Of a stretch of 54,616 nucleotides of DNA, positions 40,127-48,631 are shown one piece after another. The stretch is from a virus, in the IMG/VR virus record IMGVR_UViG_3300027734_000091, positions 1-54,616 of that record. The stretch is one strand, 5' to 3'. The stretch's first letter is position 1; each line of letters opens with the position of its first letter. The position numbers and the translations under genes were made by a program. The notes below the pieces were generated by a model. It was not told the origin of the DNA, searched no databases, and saw only the letters and a list, made by a program, of their open reading frames with translations.

Positions 40127-41104
40127 ATGCCCCAGTTTTCAGATGATCTTTTTCTAGGTTCCGCTATCACCTATCAAGGTGGGGATACCTATCCTGCTGT
40201 TGCGACCTTTACTGGTTCAATTTCTACCACTACACTTACAGTCACCGCGATGCTTTCTGGTGACAATATTACTGTTGGTATGTTTATTGACAGTTCAACG
40301 TCACTCACCAATGGCACCTACATTACCGCTTTTGGTACAGGTACAGGCGGTACAGGTACTTACACAGTAAGTGCTTCACAAACTGTAGCAAGCGCCACCA
40401 TCATTGGTTCTGGTAATGCTTTGTTGCAAAACCCATCCACAATGACCACAGGCGTTGGCCCCTTGGGTCGACTCTATATTTGGGACGCTGTACCACAAGC
40501 AAAACTAACAACCAACATTGTTGCCGCTGTTATCACAACTGCTACCACGCTCACGCTTGCCGCAGGTGCAGGTGTGACATCCGCAACCATAACTGGTGGT
40601 GGTACAGGTCTGCAACTTGACTGCCCTCGTGCTGTGTCTACAACCACTGGTGCTGGTTCTCCAACTTCTGTCAACATTACTGTTTCTGGTTACGACTACT
40701 ACGGTCAAGCCATGAGCGAGGTAATTGCAACAGGAACAGTGGCGTCAACAACTGTTAATGGTAAAAAAGCCTTTTACCAAATTTCCAGTGTTGTTTCTTC
40801 TGGCGCAAGCGTGGTAACCGTTGCAGTAGGTACAACCGACATCTTAGGTGCGCCACTGCGCATCACTGATCGTGGTTACGTCACCCGCGCTGGCTGGGAC
40901 AATACTTTGGCTGAAGATGCTGGCACCCTGACTGTTGCCGCTACCGCTACAGCGACTACCACAACTGGAGATGTGCGCGGAACGTACACCCCTTCTTCGG
41001 CGGCAGACGGTATCAAGCGCCTTGTGATGGGAATAGCCCTGCCAGCGATTGCGGCAGGCCCGAATGCAACCCGTGTTGGCGCGTTTGGCGTCACACAAGC
41101 ATAA
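40127..41104 (+). CDS. Beta-rich virion protein
   Basis: The start was set at ATG 40127, with AAGGAG ahead of it, rather than at an upstream in-frame codon; this gives 325 aa. The protein is Thr/Ala/Gly-rich with almost no charged residues, with [11 protein letters not shown] and a V-G-A-F-G-V-T-Q-A end. It is likely a capsid- or tail-associated structural protein. No family is recognised. Confidence 0.6.
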   Translation: MPQFSDDLFLGSAITYQGGDTYPAVATFTGSISTTTLTVTAMLSGDNITVGMFIDSSTSLTNGTYITAFGTGTGGTGTYTVSASQTVASATIIGSGNALLQNPSTMTTGVGPLGRLYIWDAVPQAKLTTNIVAAVITTATTLTLAAGAGVTSATITGGGTGLQLDCPRAVSTTTGAGSPTSVNITVSGYDYYGQAMSEVIATGTVASTTVNGKKAFYQISSVVSSGASVVTVAVGTTDILGAPLRITDRGYVTRAGWDNTLAEDAGTLTVAATATATTTTGDVRGTYTPSSAADGIKRLVMGIALPAIAAGPNATRVGAFGVTQA

Positions 41105-41114
41105 GGAGAGCAAC

Positions 41115-42221
41115 ATGGGACAATTTAAACCAATGGTCAAAATGGAGACCACAGAACCCTCAGTAGAGTTAAAACTCGCTAAGGGTGGCTCAGTCAAGAT
41201 GAAAAAAGGCGGTAGCACTACCAAAGCCAAGAAGATGGCTATGGGTGGTGGCGCTATGGACATGATGTCAGGAACACCCGCTTTGGTGGGTCGTCCTGCT
41301 GTGAATGCTCCAGTGCGCACGCCGGGCAAGCCCTCCATGATGGCTCGTCGCAAGGCAATGATGGCAAAACCTGCTATGACACCGTCTAGCCCAACAATGC
41401 CCACCATGAAAAAAGGTGGCAAGGCTGAAGGCGGCGACACTGCTCAAGACAAAGCCATGATCAAGAAAGCCTTTAAACAGCACGATATGCAAGAGCATAA
41501 AGGCGGCAAAGGCACTAACTTGAAGCTGAAAAAGGGCGGCAAGATGGCTACTGGCGGTGTAACGGACGGTCAAGGTGGTTACAAAACTGGTGGTGTTGTC
41601 CTTGGTAACGGCGGTGGCTACAAAGACGGCGGTATGCCCATGAAAGACGGTAAACCTGCTTTTATCGGCGACGGCAAAGGCATGAAAAAAGGCGGCATGG
41701 CTACAGGCGGAGTTGTTCTAGGCAATGGCGGCGGCTACAAAATGGGAGGGAAAGCCTCAAAAAAAGCCTACGCGACGGGGGGAACTGTTAATTCAGGTCG
41801 CGCCGTCGCAATGCCGCAAGGCAATAAACCAGCTTCTGCACCAGTAGCAATTAGCCGCTTGTCAGGAACTTACAAGTCTGGTGGCAAAGTTGCCCCAAAC
41901 AACAAATCCTTGCAAGCAATTAACAATGCTGAGTACGCTCCTACTATGCGTGCCGCTAAAACGGATAGCAACCTGAAATATGGTTCTCTAAAGCGGATGA
42001 AAGAGGGCGGCACTACGGATATGTCTAAGGGTGCATACGATAAAACTGGAAAGTACAACCGTGAACTTGAGGATGCAATGAATCCTCTGAGCATGATGAA
42101 AGAACTTGCTGGTAAAGCAAAAGATTACTTCATGCCAAAAGGTTCTGAGAGTGTGACCAAGACTAAAGAGTCTGTAACGGTTTCACCTGCAAGCAAGAAA
42201 CGCGGTGGTATGGTTTGTTGA
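41115..42221 (+). CDS. Lys/Gly/Met-rich KKGG-repeat virion protein
   Basis: The start was set at ATG 41115 after AAGGAG; this gives 368 aa. More than ten K-x-G-G, M-A-T-G-G or Y-K-x-G-G motifs are spread through a basic, Met-rich chain, with G-G-V-V-L-G-N-G-G-G-Y-K occurring twice. It resembles low-complexity nucleic-acid binding proteins. The same motif recurs at 8088, 11467 and 30208. It may bind DNA in the capsid. Confidence 0.6.
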   Translation: MGQFKPMVKMETTEPSVELKLAKGGSVKMKKGGSTTKAKKMAMGGGAMDMMSGTPALVGRPAVNAPVRTPGKPSMMARRKAMMAKPAMTPSSPTMPTMKKGGKAEGGDTAQDKAMIKKAFKQHDMQEHKGGKGTNLKLKKGGKMATGGVTDGQGGYKTGGVVLGNGGGYKDGGMPMKDGKPAFIGDGKGMKKGGMATGGVVLGNGGGYKMGGKASKKAYATGGTVNSGRAVAMPQGNKPASAPVAISRLSGTYKSGGKVAPNNKSLQAINNAEYAPTMRAAKTDSNLKYGSLKRMKEGGTTDMSKGAYDKTGKYNRELEDAMNPLSMMKELAGKAKDYFMPKGSESVTKTKESVTVSPASKKRGGMVC

Positions 42222-42230
42222 AATAAGGTG

Positions 42231-42250
42231 GGGGCTTCGGCTCCTGCTTT
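42231..42250 (+). terminator. Weak UUCG hairpin terminator
   Basis: GGGGC-TTCG-GCTCC (one G-T) is followed by TGCTTTTAA. The short T run makes it a weak or partial terminator; it may instead stabilise mRNA ends. Confidence 0.4.
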
Positions 42251-42265
42251 TAATTGGAGAAATGA

Positions 42266-42685
42266 ATGACTATTACGGCTACATCCCAAACATTATTTGA
42301 TGGCGAAAGAATCGCCATTATGAAGTTTTACGCATCAATGAGTACGACTGAAAATGAGTCTGCTGTTGCAAAAGTAACTCCTTCGGCATTGTTGGCATCA
42401 AGTGCAGGTGGCGCTTGTGATGCTGTGACCATTTTAAAATGCACGGCAATGACGCATGGCTTAGAAGTTCAAATGAATTGGAAAGCAAGCACACCAGTTG
42501 TTATTGAAATTATTCCGCCAAATACAAATTACACCCAAGACTTTTCAAGTTTTGGTGGTTTGTGGAACAACGCTGGTTCAGGTAAAGATGGTGTGATTAC
42601 TTTTACTACTTTAGATGGTAGTGCTGGAGATGCATACACAATCATTCTTGAAATGCAAAAACATTACGTTAATCCATTAGGTTAA
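42266..42685 (+). CDS. Small beta-rich virion protein
   Basis: The 139-aa protein with predicted beta-sandwich content has E-V-Q-M-N-W-K-A-S-T-P-V-V-I-E-I and G-D-A-Y-T-I-I-L-E. GGAG lies six bases upstream of ATG 42266. A role as a head decoration or neck protein is possible; the family is unknown. Confidence 0.55.
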   Translation: MTITATSQTLFDGERIAIMKFYASMSTTENESAVAKVTPSALLASSAGGACDAVTILKCTAMTHGLEVQMNWKASTPVVIEIIPPNTNYTQDFSSFGGLWNNAGSGKDGVITFTTLDGSAGDAYTIILEMQKHYVNPLG

Positions 42686-42687
42686 TC

Positions 42688-42966
42688 ATGCCAAGCAAAT
42701 CATCTTCTCAACACAATTTGATGGAAGCGGTCGCACATAACCCTGCGTTCGCCAAGAAGGTTGGTATTCCTCAAAAAGTCGGCAAAGATTTTGCCAAAGC
42801 TGATGAGGGAAAGAAACTTAAAGGAGGCGGCTTGTATGCAAATATCAATGCAAAACGTGAAAGAATATCTGAAGGCTCTGGGGAGAAAATGCGCAGAGTT
42901 GGTAGCAAAGGTGCGCCAACGGCTGGAGACTTTAAAGAGTCAGCAAAAACCGCCAAAGTAAAATGA
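42688..42966 (+). CDS. Small basic conserved phage protein
   Basis: The 92-aa basic protein has F-A-K-K-V-G-I-P-Q-K-V-G-K-D-F and a K-G-G-G-L-Y-A-N-I-N-A-K-R motif. I recall this pair in many podoviruses near the adaptor, with no assigned role. It overlaps the next gene by four bases. Confidence 0.65.
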   Translation: MPSKSSSQHNLMEAVAHNPAFAKKVGIPQKVGKDFAKADEGKKLKGGGLYANINAKRERISEGSGEKMRRVGSKGAPTAGDFKESAKTAKVK

Positions 42967-43217
42967 GCAAAAAAAAAGTTAATTTAGCAGTCGGTCGCGG
43001 CGAAAAGTTGCCTACTTCTAAAGGGGCTGGGTTAACTGCCAAAGGTCGAGCCAAATATAATGCGGCAACAGGCAGTAATTTAAAAGCACCTCAACCTCAA
43101 GGTGGTGCAAGAAAAGATTCTTTTTGCGCTCGAATGAGCGGGATGGCAGGCCCGATGAAGGACGAAAAAGGCAAGCCTACTCGTAAAGCGGCGGCGCTTG
43201 CACGTTGGAAGTGTTGA
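42963..43217 (+). CDS. DUF6321-like small phage protein
   Basis: The 84-aa basic protein has G-R-A-K-Y-N-A-A-T-G-S-N-L-K-A-P and F-C-A-R-M-S-G-M-A-G-P-M-K, a very conserved phage pattern (DUF6321-like). The function is unknown; the repeated position near head-tail genes suggests assembly. Confidence 0.75.
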   Translation: MSKKKVNLAVGRGEKLPTSKGAGLTAKGRAKYNAATGSNLKAPQPQGGARKDSFCARMSGMAGPMKDEKGKPTRKAAALARWKC

Positions 43218-43218
43218 T

Positions 43219-44289
43219 ATGGCGTACTCTGAAACCTACGGACAAACAGTCAATGTACAGACATTGATTGACCACGGCGCTCGACGCTGTGGGAAGCTGG
43301 CTGAAGAGTTGACTTCTGAGCAAGTTCTCTCCGCTCGTCAATCGCTTGGGTTCTTGCTTTCTAACCTTATCAATCGCGGCATTCAGTATTGGTGCATCAG
43401 CAAAGAGGTGATTGGACTTACCCCTAACAAGTATCAATACACCCTGCCTGATGGGGCTGTAGACACGCTTAATGTGCTATATCGCACTTTAAATCGTCCA
43501 GTAGGGGCGTATACCTCCTCTGCTGGCGGAACTGTTGCAAATCTTTACGATGGTGATGTTGACACTTACACCCAACAGGCTTCGGCAAACGGAAGTTTCA
43601 CGGTCAATTACGGAACGTCAAACCCCATCTATGCAGGCTCTATTGGGTTCTTACCCTACATCTCTGGTGGTGGGTCTGGAACGTGGAATATTACGCTCCA
43701 ATACTCGACTGACGGGGTAACGTATTCCACCTTGCAAAACCTTGGGGCGGTTGCGGTTAAGGACAACACATGGGTGTGGACGGACATAGACCCCGGTCAG
43801 TCCGTCGCCTACTACCGCATTCTTGCCTCCTCTGGGACTACGCTTGCTCTTCGTGAGTGGTACATCGGTAACAACAGTACCGAGGTGATGATGTCTCGCC
43901 TAAACCGCGACGACTACACCAATCTACCTAACAAGAACTTTACTGCAAACCAGCCTTTTCAGTTTTGGTTTGATCGCACTATTCCAAACCCAACGATTTA
44001 TCTTTGGCCTACCCCTAGCAATGCCTTTGTGCAGATGACGGTGTGGTATTCCACGCAAGTCATGGATGTGGGTGCTTTAACTAACGAGTTGCAGATTCCT
44101 CAGCGTTGGTACGAGGCGGTGGTGTTTATGCTGGCTCACAGGATGAGCCTTGAACTTCCACAGGTTGCAATGGATCGTGTTGGCTATCTTGAGAAGATGG
44201 CTGAAAAATATCTGTTTGAAGCGGAGCAGGAAGAGCGCGATAAATCTCCCATATATCTAGCTCCTAACATAAGTCCATACACAGCATAA
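43219..44289 (+). CDS. Adaptor/connector-like protein with inserted beta domain
   Basis: The start was set at ATG 43219, just after the previous stop. The 356-aa protein has an adaptor-like helical N-terminus (A-R-Q-S-L-G-F-L-L-S-N-L-I) and a jelly-roll-like region at about 95-215 resembling F5/8-type discoidin folds. The P-Q-R-W-Y-E-A-V-V-F-M-L-A-H-R-M C-terminal part resembles P22 gp4/SU10 adaptors. It stands far from the adaptor at 1381, so the phage encodes two related neck proteins. Confidence 0.65.
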   Translation: MAYSETYGQTVNVQTLIDHGARRCGKLAEELTSEQVLSARQSLGFLLSNLINRGIQYWCISKEVIGLTPNKYQYTLPDGAVDTLNVLYRTLNRPVGAYTSSAGGTVANLYDGDVDTYTQQASANGSFTVNYGTSNPIYAGSIGFLPYISGGGSGTWNITLQYSTDGVTYSTLQNLGAVAVKDNTWVWTDIDPGQSVAYYRILASSGTTLALREWYIGNNSTEVMMSRLNRDDYTNLPNKNFTANQPFQFWFDRTIPNPTIYLWPTPSNAFVQMTVWYSTQVMDVGALTNELQIPQRWYEAVVFMLAHRMSLELPQVAMDRVGYLEKMAEKYLFEAEQEERDKSPIYLAPNISPYTA

Positions 44290-44651
44290 TGCCAGTTTTT
44301 CTTGACACTCGTGGGTTGACATCGGTTGCCATCGCGGTTTGCGATAGGTGCAAGATGAAGGTGCCTTTTGTCACGTTGGTGGCGGATGGGAACTCGCCGG
44401 GTCTCCGCGTCTGCGCAGAACGTGGATGCAGAGATGTGCTTGATCCCTATCGTTTACCTGCTCGAAAAACCGAAAGAATCAACTTACGATTTCCTCGTCC
44501 TGATGTTAATATTGATGCTGGTGATAACTACTTGATGACTGGCGGAATAAGCCAGTTTCAAATTTCTACTGAGCAGAACACTCAAACGCCAACACAGACG
44601 GGCAACGAAGACACTCTTGCGCCAAACCCTCCAGACGATACGAGTACATAA
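44289..44651 (+). CDS. Zinc-finger head-tail region protein
   Basis: The 120-aa protein has C-D-R-C-K and C-A-E-R-G-C, a zinc-binding pair, and a disordered Thr/Pro/Asn C-terminus. Similar proteins sit next to connector genes in other aquatic phages. It overlaps the previous stop (TAATG). The function is unknown. Confidence 0.65.
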   Translation: MPVFLDTRGLTSVAIAVCDRCKMKVPFVTLVADGNSPGLRVCAERGCRDVLDPYRLPARKTERINLRFPRPDVNIDAGDNYLMTGGISQFQISTEQNTQTPTQTGNEDTLAPNPPDDTST

Positions 44652-46715
44652 ATGTCAGCACAAGTAACCATACTCCAACTGCCAGCCGCTGGTGCTATTA
44701 CAGGTACTGAGGCGGTTCCTATTGTCCAAAATGGTGTGACAGTTCAAACCACGACTGCGGCGCTTGCTGGCTCACCTGTTCAGACTTATTCTTATTTGAC
44801 GGTCACACAGACTCCTCAATTGGCAAACAGTCGGTATGTGGGGGCAACCAATGGTTTGACTGTGACCGACGGCGGAGCGCAGGGACTTTTTAATATAACG
44901 ACCACAGGCGCGTTATCTTCATTGGTGTCATCTGGTACTGGGTTTCAGGTTAAAACGTCTTCTACAGCCATTACAAACCGTTCTATAGCGGTTAGCGGTA
45001 ATGGGCTGTCAATCACCAACGGTTCTGGCGTATCTGGCGACCCAACCATTGCTTTGAGCGGTCAGGTGTTGAATTTTGCCAATGCCAGCTTCAATGGGCT
45101 TGTGGCGCTTTCAACTGGTGGTGCTATTACTTCTGCGACCATCACAGGAACCGCAAGTCAAATTGGCGTTGCAAACGGAACTGGCGTAAGCGGTAATCCA
45201 ACGATTTCTTTGGCTACTGACCCTGTAATACCCGGCACTGGGGGGGTCGTTGTTCCCGCTGGCACAACAGGTCAGCGCGGAACATCTACGTTAGGTAACT
45301 TTCGTTTCAACTCAACAACTGGTTTGTTTGAGGGATACAACGGGGCTTGGACTGCATTTGCCTCTGGTTCTGGTGTTACTTCTGTAGCAACTGGAACTGG
45401 GCTGACGGGAGGCCCAATCACCTCCACAGGAACAATCAGCATTGATGTGACTGGCGTTTCCGCAGGAACCTACGGCTCGTCTTTAGTTGTTCCAGTTATT
45501 GCGGTGAATGCACAGGGTCAGATTACAAGTGCAACAAACACAACAATCAACGCTGTAACGCTGACTACGGGTACGATTTCAACAACCCCATCTAATTCAA
45601 CCGACATAGCCAACAAGGCGTATGTCGATACAGTTGCGCAGGGGTTAGACACCAAAGCCTCGGTGATAGCTGGCACAACGGCAAACATCACTTTGAGTGG
45701 CACCCAAACCATTGACGGTATTGTTTTGGTTTCTGGTGATCGTGTGTTGGTGAAGAATCAAACTTTGCCAGCAAACAATGGACTCTACCTTTGTGCGGCG
45801 GGTGCGTGGACAAGAACCACGGACATGGACACTTGGGCGGAAGTCCCCGGCGCGTACGTCTTCGTAGAGACTGGCTCTACCCTTGCTGATACAGGTTGGG
45901 TTTGCACATCCGATGCTGGCGGCACGATTGGTGTTACTGCCATCACATGGGCGCAGTTCTCAGGCGCAGGCTCTGGCGTAAGTTCAATTACTTTTGGCTC
46001 TACTGGATTGACTCCAGCAACGGCGACTACAGGTGCTGTAACTGTTGCAGGGACGCTCGCGCTTGCTAACGGCGGTACTGGACAGACCACAGCGGCGGCG
46101 GCTATTACAGCCCTGACAGGTACGCAGACAAGCGCATATTATTTACGCTCTAACGGTACAAACGCTACGCTGTCTGCTTTGTCTGCGGCTGACTTGACAG
46201 GCACGGTGGCTATCGCTTCTGGCGGTACAGGTCAGACAACAGCTTCTGCGGCGTTCAATGCGCTGTCTCCTGTTACGACTACAGGTGATTTAATTATTGG
46301 TAACGGAACCAATAGTGCAACACGTTTGGCTATTGGCGCTAACGGATATTTGCTGACATCCAACGGAACAACAGCATCTTGGGTTGCCGCGCCAGCAAGT
46401 GGTGTAACCACATTTAGCGCAGGAACTACGGGTTTGACGCCCTCAAGCGCAACTGGTGGTGCGGTTACTTTGGCTGGAACTTTGGCAGTTCTTAATGGTG
46501 GAACTGGGGCAACAGTAGCCTCAACTGCAAGAACAAACTTAGTTGCCGCCAAATCAGGCACTAACAGTGACATCACAGAGTTGTACGCGTTGAACGGAAC
46601 GGCTGGTGGTGTGGCTTATCAAAACGTATCAAATCAACTGATAATGGGGTCAGCATTGACATTTGACGGCTCGATGTTATTTGTGCCGGGTGGTATCTCA
46701 GGAGGAACTTTCTAA
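44652..46715 (+). CDS. Tail fibre with GGTGxT repeats
   Basis: The 687-aa fibre starts with an anchor domain and a long Ser/Thr/Gly beta region. It contains the common fibre domain with I-D-G-I-V-L-V-S-G-D-R-V-L-V-K-N and N-N-G-L-Y-L, then G-G-T-G-Q-T-T-A repeats typical of phage trimeric fibres. The end reads G-G-I-S-G-G-T-F. It probably contacts receptors or carries the adhesins encoded downstream. Confidence 0.75.
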   Translation: MSAQVTILQLPAAGAITGTEAVPIVQNGVTVQTTTAALAGSPVQTYSYLTVTQTPQLANSRYVGATNGLTVTDGGAQGLFNITTTGALSSLVSSGTGFQVKTSSTAITNRSIAVSGNGLSITNGSGVSGDPTIALSGQVLNFANASFNGLVALSTGGAITSATITGTASQIGVANGTGVSGNPTISLATDPVIPGTGGVVVPAGTTGQRGTSTLGNFRFNSTTGLFEGYNGAWTAFASGSGVTSVATGTGLTGGPITSTGTISIDVTGVSAGTYGSSLVVPVIAVNAQGQITSATNTTINAVTLTTGTISTTPSNSTDIANKAYVDTVAQGLDTKASVIAGTTANITLSGTQTIDGIVLVSGDRVLVKNQTLPANNGLYLCAAGAWTRTTDMDTWAEVPGAYVFVETGSTLADTGWVCTSDAGGTIGVTAITWAQFSGAGSGVSSITFGSTGLTPATATTGAVTVAGTLALANGGTGQTTAAAAITALTGTQTSAYYLRSNGTNATLSALSAADLTGTVAIASGGTGQTTASAAFNALSPVTTTGDLIIGNGTNSATRLAIGANGYLLTSNGTTASWVAAPASGVTTFSAGTTGLTPSSATGGAVTLAGTLAVLNGGTGATVASTARTNLVAAKSGTNSDITELYALNGTAGGVAYQNVSNQLIMGSALTFDGSMLFVPGGISGGTF

Positions 46716-47272
46716 TGGCGGCTACAAACTTTACACCAATCTCGCTGTACTACAGCACGACTGCGGCGGCTACACCGTCTGCTGGAAATCTTGTTGCTGG
46801 CGAGTTAGCACTTAACACACTTGATGAAAAGCTGTACTTTAAGAACAGTACAGGTACTGTCAAACTGCTTGCTAGTAATGCAGGTTCAGCAGGATCAGTC
46901 ACAAGCGTTGCGGCTACTGTTCCCACGTTCTTGTCAATTGCAGGGTCTCCAATTACCACGAGCGGTACGCTTGCAATTACCTTGTCTGGTACAGCGTTAC
47001 CCGTAGCTAACGGCGGTACAGGCTTGACATCAGGAACTTCTGGCGGTGTTCTAGCCTACACAGCATCTGGCACATTGGCATCTTCTGCGGCACTAACTCA
47101 GTATGGTGTTGTTTATGGAGGAGGTGCTGGTGTTGCTCCCTCGGCTACTGCTAATGGTACAACTGGTCAATATCTGCAAGCAAACACTGGCAGTGCGCCT
47201 ACATGGGTAACACCTTCTTCTGGTGTGACAACTGGTAAAGCCATTGCGATGGCAATGATTTTTGGATTCTAA
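46715..47272 (+). CDS. Short fibre-like protein
   Basis: The 185-aa protein begins with a segment found in phage fibre N-termini (A-G-E-L-A-L-N-T-L-D-E-K-L-Y-F-K-N), then V-T-S-V and A-N-G-G-T-G-L-T-S-G, shared with the fibre before it. Overlap TAATG and GGAGG upstream. It may add to or extend the tail fibre. Confidence 0.7.
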   Translation: MAATNFTPISLYYSTTAAATPSAGNLVAGELALNTLDEKLYFKNSTGTVKLLASNAGSAGSVTSVAATVPTFLSIAGSPITTSGTLAITLSGTALPVANGGTGLTSGTSGGVLAYTASGTLASSAALTQYGVVYGGGAGVAPSATANGTTGQYLQANTGSAPTWVTPSSGVTTGKAIAMAMIFGF

Positions 47273-47284
47273 GGAGCGATAAAC

Positions 47285-47689
47285 ATGGCAAATCCTAATA
47301 TTGTCAACGTCACAAGTATTTATGGGAATGTGGCGTATGTCACTCCTAGTGCTACGAGTGTCTCGACTGCATGGACTTACAACGGCACTACGGCGTTGAC
47401 TGGTCTCACACCCGCTGTTGGCACGGTCAATCGTGTCACTAGCATTGTTGTGGCTAACGTCACTTCATCTGCGGCAAACTGCACAGTACAGATTTCAAAC
47501 AATCCCACGTTTGCTTCTGGCACTGCATATAGCATTGCGTATCAGATCAGTGTGCCTCCAAATGCATCATTGATTGTGACTGATAAGACCTCATCGTTTT
47601 ATGTGACTGAAAACCAGTCTGTAGGTGTGATCTCTGGAACAGCCAGCGCATTGGTTTATACAGCCACATTTGAAGCAATCACATCTTAA
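47285..47689 (+). CDS. Small beta-sandwich virion protein
   Basis: The 134-aa protein is almost free of charged residues and predicted all-beta, with Y-V-T-P-S-A-T-S-V-S and I-Q-I-S-V-P-P-N-A-type strands. It lies between fibre and adhesin genes with AAGGAG upstream, so a tail-tip structural role is likely. The family is unrecognised. Confidence 0.55.
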   Translation: MANPNIVNVTSIYGNVAYVTPSATSVSTAWTYNGTTALTGLTPAVGTVNRVTSIVVANVTSSAANCTVQISNNPTFASGTAYSIAYQISVPPNASLIVTDKTSSFYVTENQSVGVISGTASALVYTATFEAITS

Positions 47690-47701
47690 TAGGAGGCTTT
47701 C

Positions 47702-48625
47702 ATGTCTCTTACAAAAGTTGGTGGAATTCTTTCCGCTGGTTTAAACGGCATTAACTACCCTGTCACAGCGGTGGAATACTTATGTGTGGCTGGCGGGGGT
47801 GGAGGTGGCGTAAGTAGCGCCAATACGCCCGGAGGTGGCGGTGGTGGTGCTGGTGGTTTACTTACAGCTACTGGATACACAATAACTGTTGGCTCTAGCA
47901 TTACTGTAACGGTAGGTGCTGGAGGTGCTGGATCATCTACAAATAACACTGCTGGCAGTCAAGGTTCAAGTTCTGTTTTTGGCGCTATTACGTCTACAGG
48001 TGGCGGCGGAGGTGGCGCATACAGTGGCGGCACGGCTACTTCTGGCGGTTCTGGCGGTGGTGGCGGATGGCAAGGAGGATCAGGCAATAATGGCGGCGCA
48101 GGAACTTCTGGTCAGGGGAATGCTGGCGGTAACGCTTATTCTGCTGGAAATTTTCAAGGTGGTGCGGGCGGCGGCGGCGCAGGTTCAGCGGGATTAACTC
48201 CTACTGCAAGTACAAATTTAGGCGGTAATGGTGGTGCAGGTATTGCATCATCTATTTCAGGCGCACAAATTCAATATGCTAGTGGTGGAGGTGGCGGCGG
48301 TGGATTTGGTCAAAGTCCAGCAGGTGCGGGTGGATTGGGCGGTACTAATACATCTGGTAATGGGGGTACAGCGGCAAATCCAGCCAATTCACTAAATCTG
48401 GGAACTGCGGCAATTGCAAATACTGGAAATGGCGGGGGTGGAGCAGGTGCAACATTTCCAACTTACAGCACAGTAGCTGGAGCCGCAGGAGGCTCTGGCA
48501 TCGTAATCCTACGCTACCCATCTTACTTAGCCCCTGCTACGTCAACAACTGGATCACCAGAAACATACATTGCTGGCGGATGGCGTGTGTACGAGTTTGT
48601 AGCATCTGGAACAATTACATTCTGA
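47702..48625 (+). CDS. Glycine-rich adhesin, type A copy 1
   Basis: The 307-aa protein has a 25-aa N-terminus (K-V-G-G-I-L-S-A-G-L), one glycine-rich domain opening V-E-Y-L-C-V-A-G-G-G-G and ending G-G-S-G-I-V-I-L-R-Y-P, then a Y-E-F-V-A-S-G-T-I-T-F cap. Poly-Gly domains of this kind (as in S16 gp38) form polyglycine II bundles whose loops touch receptors. It is the first of four such genes. Confidence 0.75.
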   Translation: MSLTKVGGILSAGLNGINYPVTAVEYLCVAGGGGGGVSSANTPGGGGGGAGGLLTATGYTITVGSSITVTVGAGGAGSSTNNTAGSQGSSSVFGAITSTGGGGGGAYSGGTATSGGSGGGGGWQGGSGNNGGAGTSGQGNAGGNAYSAGNFQGGAGGGGAGSAGLTPTASTNLGGNGGAGIASSISGAQIQYASGGGGGGGFGQSPAGAGGLGGTNTSGNGGTAANPANSLNLGTAAIANTGNGGGGAGATFPTYSTVAGAAGGSGIVILRYPSYLAPATSTTGSPETYIAGGWRVYEFVASGTITF

Positions 48626-48631
48626 GGATAT

